From contig JADNRX010000700.1 of the NCBI GenBank assembly GCA_015501595.1, forward strand, positions 1 through 26,244: a stretch of DNA of 26,244 nucleotides. Direction: 5' to 3'. The notes under the pieces were generated by a model. It was not told the origin of the DNA, ran no database searches, and was given only the letters and a program-made list of their open reading frames with translations. Both the position numbers and the translations under genes were made by a program. How positions within the stretch are numbered: position 1 is the first letter of the stretch; each line of letters begins with the position of its first letter. Source of the DNA: Hymenopellis radicata. Taxonomy: Eukaryota > Basidiomycota > Agaricomycetes > Agaricales > Physalacriaceae. This document shows, in pieces, positions 17,451 to 25,859 of the stretch.

Positions 17451-19210
17451 CTAAACTTTCTCGTCTTCAGAATGTGCGGAAGGTGGAGACCATTGTAAAC
17501 GGTGTCTCAGCCACAACGCCAAGTAGCTCAAACTGAGCAGAACAGGGACTTCTATCAACGGTCCTAATCTAAATCTGATTTGAATTGAGGTCAACTCCGT
17601 GAATGAAATGAGCGTACGTGGCGGCTAGGACCTCCGGCGATTCCGTCCCAAACGAAGCAATCGCCACCGCGATAGCCAATTCGAACTAGAGAAAACGGGC
17701 GATTTAGCTAGGAAGTCTACCCTCAGACGCACTCGCAGAAACATACATTGTTGGAACCAGCGGTAAATGCCTGTGTGACAGCCATCTCATATCCACCTAA
17801 ATTCGCTCCTCGCGGGCTACGCGACAGACGCCAGAATGAGAAGAAGGTCGCCGTCCAAACGATGGTGAAGTACAAGACGAGTCTACGGGGTTGTCAGCTA
17901 CTAATAGACATCAGTGCTATGCACATACGGGACACAGATACGGAATACAGAGCCAATCTCGTCTATAATGCGCTTACCCTAAAATGCCAGATATGATGAG
18001 CTCATCGTAAAAGTCCCGTATGGGCTACCAACCTGACTGGCAAACAAAACGATAATTGTATACAGTAACCCAAGGGGCCAATGGGTCCAATGATCTGAAA
18101 GAACTTTTGCGCGCGCTGAGGTTTCAGGGTGTGTAGGACAACGAGTCGAGTAACAAGTCCCGCTGCTAGAGGAATGCCGAGGTACTTGTAATATCCGTTA
18201 AGAGATGCTACCGCATAAGGTCGAAGAACTTACGATTCCAACTGCTCGAGATACAGCGGAGTAGCTTAATTCTAGAGACGGCACACTGTTCGAGTCACTG
18301 CCTAGATGGTTCAGAAAAAGGACTGCATAAGGCGAGAATAAGATGATCTGTTCGTTGTGATCAATTAACCAGAGAGGAACGCGAATGAAAGATTAGCCAC
18401 CTGCAGGAGAGAATTGAAGATCATAAGCACGGCACAATAGTTGGAATCGCCGCAGCTAATGCTGTTCCAAATCAACACCATCGCTATATTTTGCTTGAGC
18501 TGCGCGTCACGATATCCTGGACAAGATCGTACCAATGCAGCGAGCTAAAGTCACTTAGTTTATTTTCGTTACAACGACAGATGGAGGACTGACCACTCCA
18601 ACTAGGAGCAGACCTCTGCGTTCCCTAGTCAGGCGATCTTCTGGGAGAGTCATCCACGCAAGGCCGAGCATGGTGAATGGAGCGACGATCCAGTTCAAGA
18701 TGAATGAGATCAGAAGGTGAATCCATATAGATCCTATGCAGATCCTTTCAGGTGCTATGCAAGTACACATGAGGCAAGAAACTGACGACCACGAAAGAGA
18801 TCCATGAAATGTTCCCATCGCACTTTGGCAAGGGCAGGCCACATCATGAGAAGAAGGCCGACAAGAATGGCTGTCGCAGGACCTAGGTATACAATACTTT
18901 TATACGGGAAGTGGATATCGACGTACGTATAGAAACGCCGTCCCATTGTGCTGATTCCTTGAAGGCGCGTTTTACGCCGTCCGCGGCGTAATTACCAATA
19001 ACGACACCAATAATCATGGCCACAAGGACACAAGGTGCAAGCAGACGGTCAATCCAGGAGAGGGATTGCCATAGGTCTAGAACGGACATGAAGATCAGGA
19101 AAACTAGAAACATAAGAGTACGCACGAGAAAAGCCATATTGCTCGATTTTGGGCTCAGGGGTAGCTTGTACGGGTGACTGAGGTATCGTGCAAGTGTCCT
19201 GGGAAACCAT
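17451..19210 (-). CDS. ACR3: Arsenite efflux transporter, ACR3 family; frame broken twice
   Basis: Twelve exons: 19210-19126, 19076-18927, 18870-18793, 18733-18594, 18544-18533, 18483-18401, 18347-18234, 18184-18033, 17978-17929, 17882-17747, 17685-17618, 17568-17451; about 395 residues if two missing bases are allowed. Family signatures appear in order: LSWIDRLLAPCVLVAMIIG (TM1), GLLLMMWPALAKVRWE, FILNWIVAPFTMLGLAW, RCIAMVLIWNSISCGDSNYC, LGIPLAAGLVTR, AGSNNFELAIAVAIASFG, and GPLIEVPVLLSLSYLALWL (last TM). The Cys in RCIAMV and the Glu in GPLIEV are the conserved transport residues of Acr3; the Cys sits in a 12-nt exon. The carrier exports arsenite across the plasma membrane. One base is missing at the exon 4/5 junction (near 18593) and one near 18068 (between PLG and LLYT). 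It is divergent from the bZIP gene, sharing 153 bp. Confidence 0.88.
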
Positions 19211-19363
19211 GGTGGGGGTTAGGAAGAGAGAAAAGGCGTCCGTTCGCCATTATATGGAAGCAAGTCGAGAGGTCACTGCCTCATGTTGATTGGACGCTGA
19301 GCGCCGATCACTGAGTCCGATCAACTGGGCCATGTGGCAACGACCTCCTCAACGCCGACAGTC
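19211..19363. promoter_or_regulatory. Bidirectional promoter between ACR3 and bZIP gene
   Basis: Only 153 bp separate the two start codons. A CCAAT box for ACR3 lies on the minus strand at 19289-19293 and a TATATAAT-like element near 19247-19254. The heptamer CCGATCA occurs twice at 19304-19310 and 19317-19323, spaced 13 bp (just over one helical turn), and is a candidate regulator site; the longer AGCGCCGATCA recurs at 19391-19401 within the bZIP coding sequence. Function of the repeats is inference. Confidence 0.55.
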
Positions 19364-20159
19364 ATGGATAATACGAGAATTCGTGATAACCAGCGCCGAT
19401 CAAGGCAGAGGAAGAAGGAATACGTTGCCTCCCTTGAGGCGCGCATAGCAGAGTATGAAAAGAATGGCGTCCAGGTATTCTTCTCACGTTCGCGTTGAAA
19501 AGCCTCTGACACAATCAAAGGCGAATGTCACTCTACAGCAGAAGGCACGGTCTGTTCTGGAGGAGAACAAAGTGTTACGAAAACTCTTGGAACGCGCAGG
19601 TGTACCAGACAGCGAGATTCACGCTGCCCTGTCGAATCCTACATCCCTTGGTGAATCGAGTGCCTGTGCGCCTCGTTCTGGGTGCTGCAAGCCCTCTTCT
19701 TCCGCCTCGGAAGACTCTCCCAGCGCTGTTGAAGCTCCCCCAACTGCGAGTTCCCCATCTCCTTCGGGAAGCAATCTCTCCTTCGATTCCCTGCCAGATA
19801 TCATTTTCTCACAGAGCGACCTTGATTCCTTCCTCTACAGCACTCTGACACCGGTAGTGTCACCGACATCTCCCACACTCCACGCCAGTCTGCTAGATCC
19901 CGACATTTTACTCTGCCAGGCAGTACACTTCCCCGCCCCAACATTGGAAGAGGCTCGAACGCGATCCTTTACGCCCTGCCAAATAGCGTTCGATCTACTC
20001 AAAACAATGAACAATAAACGAATTCACCAGCTGAATTTGGTCGAATTTGTCTTCGCCTGGCTTTGGGCAGGTTTTAGAGCATCTTCGGAGGGTTCATGTT
20101 GTCAGGTGGACAACGAGGTACTTTCGGAAGCGGCTCAGACCCTTTTGGCTTCCAGTTAG
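19364..20159 (+). CDS. bZIP transcription factor, candidate arsenic-responsive regulator
   Basis: Exons 19364-19474 and 19521-20159 (intron 46 nt, GTATTC...AAAG) encode 249 residues. Residues 1-60 form the bZIP: basic region RIRDNQRRSRQRKKEY followed by LEARIAEYE and then LEENKVLRKLLERAGV. The basic region is of the NQRRSRxR type common in fungi: the Asn invariant in Gcn4 is not at the usual position. A Ser/Pro-rich centre follows and a C-terminal hydrophobic segment (LNLVEFVFAWLWAGF). Cysteines are clustered at 86, 92, 93 and at 230, 231, with singles at 169 and 190. Yeast Yap8/Arr1, the bZIP that activates ACR2 and ACR3, binds arsenite through cysteines, so a comparable sensing role is plausible here. 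That is inference from position (between ACR3 and arsM) and composition, not from homology to Yap8. Confidence 0.75.
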
Positions 20160-20338
20160 GCAGGGTGCAAGTGGTACCAAGTTTCGTCATGAGGGTCTTA
20201 CGGGGAGTCGGGTACAAGTGCGTGCGGAATTAGGCCTGTCTTTCCTTTCATCCCGACAATCCTGCATCGCCGGCATGTAAATGGTGCATTTCAGGTTGAA
20301 TGTCATTCCATTTTCCAGCAGATTTGCCCTTGGTACCT
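20160..20338. other. Intergenic region between bZIP gene and arsM
   Basis: 3' flank of the bZIP gene leading into the duplicated arsM promoter. No separate gene is seen. Confidence 0.4.
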
Positions 20339-20473
20339 CCTCGACCAATGAGCTTCATTCGGTGACATGCTACCTGACTTACCCCATGTACAGCTTCCAC
20401 TGCCGCTCTTCAACCAATGAGCTTCGATCAGTGACATGCTATCTGTCTTACCTTATATACAGCTTCCACTGCC
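20339..20473. repeat. Tandem duplication in the arsM promoter, period 69 bp
   Basis: Unit A 20339-20404 and unit B 20408-20473. Both hold ACCAATGAGCTTC, GTGACATGCTA and ACAGCTTCCACTGCC in register, with about eight substitutions over 60 bp. Each unit has a CCAAT box (20345 and 20414). Unit B has TTATATA (20453-20459) where unit A has CCATGTA, so only the proximal copy has a TATA box, 38-44 nt upstream of the ATG at 20497. Confidence 0.9.
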
Positions 20474-20496
20474 AGCTGTCCCCAGCATCAAACACC

Positions 20497-21515
20497 ATGA
20501 CCGCCATTTACCGCGCCGTCGAAGACCACTACACCGGTATTTCTTTGTCCAATGACCCGCAGTATAGCGAACGTGTCGCCAAGGCTTTTGGATACAGCAG
20601 TGCAGACCTTGCTGCCATTCCTGACGACGCGAATCTTGGCTTGTCTTGTGGGAATCCGTTAGCCATAGCCAATATCAAGAAGGTATTTGTATCTAAGCTC
20701 ATTCCTTCCATCACCAATGTTCAAATGTGGCGCCTAGGGCGAAACATTCCTTGACCTCGGTTCGGGAGGCGGGCTTGATGTCTTCCTCGCAGCACAACGC
20801 GTTGGTCCATCTGGGAAGTGCATTGGCGTCGACATGAACGAACAGATGCTTAGTCTGGCACGTCGGAATGCCATCAAAGGGAATTACAAGAACGTTGAAT
20901 TTGTAGGTCAAAGTCACGTCCAAGTGGTAATCCCTGTTAACCCAAGTATTTAGGTCAAAGCCTTCATTAGCGCTCTCCCTATCGAATCAGCCACCGTGGA
21001 CATCGTGTCGTCCAACTGCGTCATTAACTTGGTTCCTGAAGAGGACAAGCCTGCTGTGTTTACTGAAGTCTACCGCGTCTTGAAACCTGGTGGGCGAGTC
21101 GCCATCTCGGACATCCTTCTGAAGAAGCCGCTCCCGGACATCCTCAAGAACGATCCATCATTGCATGTGGAATGTATAGCGGGGGCCAACACTCCAGAAC
21201 AGTATAGGCAATGGATGATGGCCGCAGGATTTTTAGGCAAGTGAATCTTGTGTACCTGCTAATCCGACGCTAATTCATCAATCAGACATCGTGTTCGTTG
21301 ACACGAAGAAGGACATGAGTATCTACAAGACCGCTCCAAGGACAGGATGTGAGTTGATTAGAACGCCTTCTGCAATACCAGCCTCACATACAAGCCACGT
21401 AGGTTGCAGTGATTCGTCGGGGAATGAGGTGAAGCCCGTTCAATTGGACAGTCCGTCCCTCACGAACTTGAACGAGCATGTCGGGGCGTTTCAGGTATAC
21501 GCGGTGATTTCTTGA
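20497..21515 (+). CDS. arsM: Arsenite S-adenosylmethionine methyltransferase
   Basis: Exons 20497-20682, 20738-20902, 20954-21236, 21286-21515 give 864 nt, 287 residues, all in phase. The SAM-binding motif is [15 protein letters not shown], followed by [17 protein letters not shown] and the motif-IV region [20 protein letters not shown]. Three cysteines match the catalytic set of ArsM/AS3MT enzymes: Cys51 in LSCGNP, Cys139 in SNCVINL and Cys191 in ECIAGA. The C-terminus [13 protein letters not shown] matches the end of fungal homologues. The enzyme methylates As(III) stepwise to methylated and eventually volatile arsenicals in the cytosol. Intron 3 starts GCAAGT (after TTTTAG) and is a GC-AG intron; using the GT three bases later breaks the frame. 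Between residues 230 and 270 the tail has Cys in RTGCEL and VGCSD but no adjacent Cys pair. Promoter duplicated; neighbour of the bZIP in the same direction. Confidence 0.92.
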
Positions 21516-22086
21516 CTTCCAGCCTTAGGTATGGACTCTTCAGAAGGTACATGGTACGCGGTGTAGCTACAACTTCAGCTGACTAGGGCCATGAAGTTGA
21601 ATGGAAGGCAAAATATAAAACGAGATCTAATGTAAGTGCCAAAGGAACACTGTGTCAAGTCAGCATGTACCGTCGGTTGAAGTCCTAAGTACCGCGTCAA
21701 CGGTGATATTCTACTGGTTTCTATCCTCTTCTCCTTGACTGGAAGCTGACTGATCATCGCTCATCCCTGGAAATGCCGAGTTGAGTCACTAGCATCCCCA
21801 GTACAGAGTGGCCTTCTAACATTCAACTCGGGCAGATGCGTCATGCAGCCGAGCTCATCGGGTCCCCACGCTTTCCTGACTTTGCCGCACGCAAGGACGC
21901 GTAATGTTCCCCAAACATCGGCATACAGCTACATCGACTGCAATCATTATCGTTTCTCCTGTAGGGTCACTGTTAGCGCGACCTGCTTCATAATCGAAAG
22001 TGTTGGGGCTTGGCGTGCGTTGTATAAAACGGCAAGCATGTCTCAGCGAGATCGGTATCCTCCCCTCCTCTACAACAGCCGTTACT
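21516..22086. promoter_or_regulatory. Intergenic region with TATA box of the dehydrogenase gene
   Basis: TATAAAA at 22023-22029 lies 58-64 nt upstream of the ATG at 22087. I see no gene in the remaining 500 bp. Confidence 0.5.
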
Positions 22087-23206
22087 ATGTCGTCCCAACT
22101 TGTCTGGTTTATCACCGGAACATCGTATGTATTACACTACGATTCGTCCGTTTGACCGCCGTTGAACATGAACTGCTTAGGAGCGGTCTTGGACGCGACC
22201 TTGCCCTTGCTGCGCTCGCTCGCGGCGAAAAAGTCATCGCGACCGGTCGCGCACGCTCCCTGCAGCAGCTCGATGATCTTAAGGAAAAGGGTGCTGCGAC
22301 ACTAGAACTCGATGTTACTGCGCCACTGGAGACGCTCAAATCGATAGCGAAGAAGGCTGTCGCGATCTATGGACGCGTCGATGTCTTGGTCAACAATGCT
22401 GGTACACACCTTAATGTTTGATTGTAGGCCCTCTTCCGATCTAATTGAATCGCAGGCTACATTCTCGTGGGGGCTTTGGAAGAAAGCACACCTGAAGAGA
22501 CTCTGGATCAATTCAAGTACAGTCGTTCATCTACACCGAGTTGGCTTTTTCAAACCTGACTGTATAGTACCAACGTCTTCGGCGCGCTAAATGTAACGCG
22601 CGCATTCTTGCCGTACATGCGCGAGAAAAAGTCGGGAACCATCGTGTGAATGGGCTCAGTTGGTGGATGGCGGTATACTAGTCTCGTTATCCTTCTCCGC
22701 CGGTTTAACTGACAGGTCTTTTCAGAGCTGTCCCTAACGCAGGATTATACGGGACAAGTAAATGGGCTCTTCGGGCCATCAGCGAGACACTGCAGATCGA
22801 GGTTGCACCCATCGGGCTGCGAAGTATATGCATCGACTTTGGCTACTTCCGGACGTCGTTCCTAACCCCAGACCACCGTACACCGTATGAACCCAAAATT
22901 GAGGATTACCGCCCTGTAACAGAAGCTGTCGAGGCGGCATTACAAGGTTAGCCGCCCCTGTAAGCCGGAATAAATCGCTCTTATCTTGATAATCTAGCTT
23001 ATAACGGTAACCAACCGGGAAACCCGAAGAAAGGCGTCGAGGTCGTATTGGATGTAATCCGTGGGGAGGGCATGGCAGGTGGCAAAACGTTGCCAACATC
23101 ATTACTGCTGGGGAGTGATTGCCTACAAATGGTCCGAGCAGAAACGCAACGACACGCTGATATGCAAACGGAATGGGAGGATGTCACTAAAAGTACAGAT
23201 TTCTAG
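22087..23206 (+). pseudogene. Short-chain dehydrogenase/reductase with one in-frame stop
   Basis: Exons 22087-22124, 22181-22401, 22456-22516, 22568-22672, 22726-22946, 22998-23206 give 855 nt, 285 codons, every phase consistent. The cofactor motif is TGTSSGLG (residues 10-17), then NNAG, and the catalytic YxxxK is YGTSK. Codon 134 is TGA (22647-22649), between SGTIV and MGSVGGW; homologues I remember have Trp or Asn there, so TGG to TGA is likely. The stop comes before the catalytic Ser and Tyr, so a truncated product would be dead. Everything after the stop is well conserved, which suggests a recent mutation, a sequence error or rare readthrough. Family members reduce carbonyls or oxidise alcohols with NADP(H); the substrate is unknown and a role in arsenic metabolism is not implied. 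Confidence 0.8.
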
Positions 23207-23408
23207 ATCCTGGATTTCATTAATGTACAGATACAAAAGACAGCACAATTGTAGTATACATTGAGTTGAAGAGACCCTTGAGGAGCCAGTGATATGATAA
23301 AAGATTGACATTGGTACACCGGATTCCGCGAATGAATCAGACCTCCTTTCACCCACACCTTACGATACTTTTCGTGATGCTGACTTGTATAGGGACCGCA
23401 GCCGCCCG
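23207..23408. other. Short convergent intergenic region
   Basis: Between the ends of the dehydrogenase gene (+) and the DUF6534-type gene (-). No feature seen. Confidence 0.4.
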
Positions 23409-25236
23409 CTAAACCATGAGCCAGATGAATGAGGAACCTCCCGGAAAGATGCAGGAAAAAGGGCATACCGGGGCCATGATATCGAACGTACTAGTGGGAC
23501 TGTGCAGACCGCCGCGACTGACCATGAATACTTCCAAGTCGACTTCCGCAGTAGTCGGCGCCACGGGCAGCTGTCGTGTTCTGCGAAGTTCGTGGCGCAT
23601 ATTAAGGGTCGCTAGCACCGAATTGGCATACACTATTATTTTGTCCGATCAGTGGGAAGTATGAGACTCGCAAGAGGGAAGCGTACACTTCGCAATGGTG
23701 AAATGTAGCCCGAGGAATACGAGACTCTCGTTCAAAGACAACCACTGCGTGTTACTGTTAGACGAGTTAACAATCGTGGCGGAACGCGGCTTACGCAAAT
23801 CAAAACAGATATAGTCGTAACACTGTACATTGCGTCAGGACGATTATATAAGGGCGAGGAAACGACTGTACCAGGTTACAGCACCTGTTTCTATAGAGTA
23901 CAAGATAAGCGAATCGATGACAGGTTCAAAGCTGAAGGAAAATGTCAGCGTTCTGTCATTCGGTTCGGGGAGACGAGGTTAAACAACCTAACACATTTGG
24001 AACGATTGGAAATGAATAACTTGAGGAAGGTTGCGGTTATGAGGATGTCGATTACCGATGACAATGCCAGACCGAGAGAGAACATCCACTAGCTCTAGGC
24101 CATGAGATCGGGAATCGGAAGAAGGTATAACGGAGCGTACACTGTATCTATCTTTGACTGCTTGAAATGAACCAAGTATGATCCTACGGTATTGTTAGTT
24201 GTTAACAGGAAACGAGCGAGTGTCGCTTACATCTGCGAAGCAGTGCCTAGACCGTGCGTTAGATGACATGACGAGCCCCGAAGCTAAAACGCGCACCGAA
24301 CGAGGATGCTACGATTAAGACTCTTATTTAGTTGCCGTGTTCTGTGAAACGGAGGGACACTTACTCATACGCGCAACAGCAGAACTAGCTTTGAGATAAA
24401 TGAGCATTCGATACACGAGAACTGAGAACAGGGATGCTCACAATCGGCAAGACAAGCCACCAACGTCGATGCGGGTCACATACTAGAACACAGGGTGTAA
24501 ATTGCGCAGTACGAAACCACGAATGAAAGTCGTACGCCTGAATATCCTATGAGCGCAGAAGCTGGGCAAAGGTTCAGTAAAGTCCACATGGGAGGCGGGC
24601 GCACGATGCACACCAGTGGGCAGAAAAAGTGCAGATAGACTGTCAAAGCGAAGTCGTAAAGGTGATAAAACATAGGTTGACGAATGTACGAACAGTCAAA
24701 TAGACGGAAATCTTGAGCGATTTGTTTTAGTGTCGGGTGCACTGAAAATCTCACGGTATGTGCTCACCGGTATCGGTCTAAAAATTCTGGGTTAGCGAAG
24801 AAAAATTGAAGCTAAATTGCACACGTACGCAGGAATGAGGTCGAACTGATTTGTATTATCCACCCTGTAGTTCTGCACGATGTAATTCCACAGTCCTGCC
24901 CATATGCAGGCGTCGTGAGCCAGATTGAGGGCCCTATCATGCACGCGACGCGTCAGAAATCTGCCTATATTGGAGCCGCGGCACCGACCAGAGTATTCCA
25001 ACCTATCATATCATTAAGCAAGCGCCGGAGATTCAGTGAAATGGAAAGTACCAAGATCTTATGCCTCAACGCATCCTTGGGAAATGTCTTGAAAAAAATT
25101 ATCGCCTGGACAGTAACCATCCCAGAGAGACTAGGAAATTCAGCATGACTAGAAAGTACTGGTCCCAGTGGACTCACAACGACGATAACAGGGCGCCAAT
25201 CAGCAAGGCGCCCACTGTCTGTACAACTCTCATCAT
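23409..25236 (-). CDS. DUF6534-type multi-pass membrane protein, structure partly resolved
   Basis: Start proposed at 25236 (MMRVVQTVGALLIGALL), exon 1 to 25178, intron GTGAGT...CTAG, exon 2 25130-25052 with GMVTVQAIIFFKTFPKD, the diagnostic first-loop motif of this agaricomycete family. Around 24960-24850 LAHDACIWAGLWNYIVQNY follows, but no in-phase junction to exon 2 was found. Around 24475-24430 RRWWLVLPIVSIPVL is recognisable. The C-terminal half is clean: exons 24088-23985 (WMFSLGLALSSVIDILITA), 23931-23872 (EPVIDSLILYSIETGAVT), 23822-23795, 23744-23687 and 23632-23409 (LYANSVLATLNMRHELR), all in phase. Seven transmembrane segments are typical; function is unknown. The middle has at least one single-base shift (near 24480), so the gene may be decayed or misassembled. 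Confidence 0.65.
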
Positions 25237-25688
25237 TACGGGGAGGGAGAAACAAACTCACGCCCATGTCTTGATATACGAAAACGAATGAGACATCTCG
25301 GAAGCTTATTTAGGAGACGATGTATTGGTTGAGAATCAGCGAACGGCGGAGAAAAGCTCTCGCTTTCGGTTACGTGCGTCGGCGAATGCCGTGCATGTTG
25401 AGTCGAAGTACATCGTATCCAGGGCTTTTAAGTTGTATGTGACTTGGTAATGTCCCGACGCATCGTGGCGTTCAAATAGTCGACCGTTCGTTTGTTGAAG
25501 GATAATATTGACGTGGTAGCAACAATCTCATCGAGAGTGAATCGACCAATACTCGACATAGCACCGTGATTTGAACGTGATGATACCAGTCATGGAGAAG
25601 ACTGTTTGCGAAGCGATGGCGCCCACCGTATGCTAGTGCCGCTAATTTTGTCATCCAACGACTTGATGAATGATTCACTTGAAGAGAT
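25237..25688. other. Intergenic stretch upstream of the DUF6534-type gene
   Basis: Between the membrane-protein start (-) and the tRNA terminator. I see no gene; short open frames here lack motifs. Confidence 0.35.
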
Positions 25689-25689
25689 T

Positions 25690-25695
25690 AAAAAA
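25690..25695 (-). terminator. RNA polymerase III terminator
   Basis: Six T on the transcribed (minus) strand directly after the tRNA 3' end, the standard Pol III stop. Confidence 0.85.
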
Positions 25696-25696
25696 G

Positions 25697-25780
25697 TGAG
25701 CACCGCAGGACTCGAACCTGCAACCTTTTGGTACCGTTCAGCAATCGAAGCCAAACGCGCTACCATTGCGCTAGGCACCC
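25697..25780 (-). tRNA. tRNA-Arg (UCG) with a 12-nt intron
   Basis: The minus strand folds as a cloverleaf: acceptor GGGTGCC/GGTGCTC (with G-T pairs), D stem GCGC/GCGC, anticodon stem TTTGG/CCAAA, T stem GCAGG/CCTGC with loop TTCGAGT. The internal B box GGTTCGAGTCC is perfect. The anticodon loop is too long unless 12 nt (25744-25733) are removed at the usual place one base 3' of the anticodon, which leaves anticodon TCG at 25748-25746. The discriminator is A. A T6 terminator follows. The isotype depends on the intron placement. Confidence 0.85.
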
Positions 25781-25859
25781 ATACAAGGCTGCGTGGCGTT
25801 ATTTTATGTAAAGCCTTCATCAGACCAGTTTGCGCACCGCATTTCTTCCTATGAATCTG

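Noticed and set aside
17569..17617. Read-through C-terminus for ACR3 (LAATYAHFIHG)
   Set aside because: A GTACGC...TTTAG intron here restores the conserved GPLIEVPVLL ending in phase, so the read-through version is intronic.
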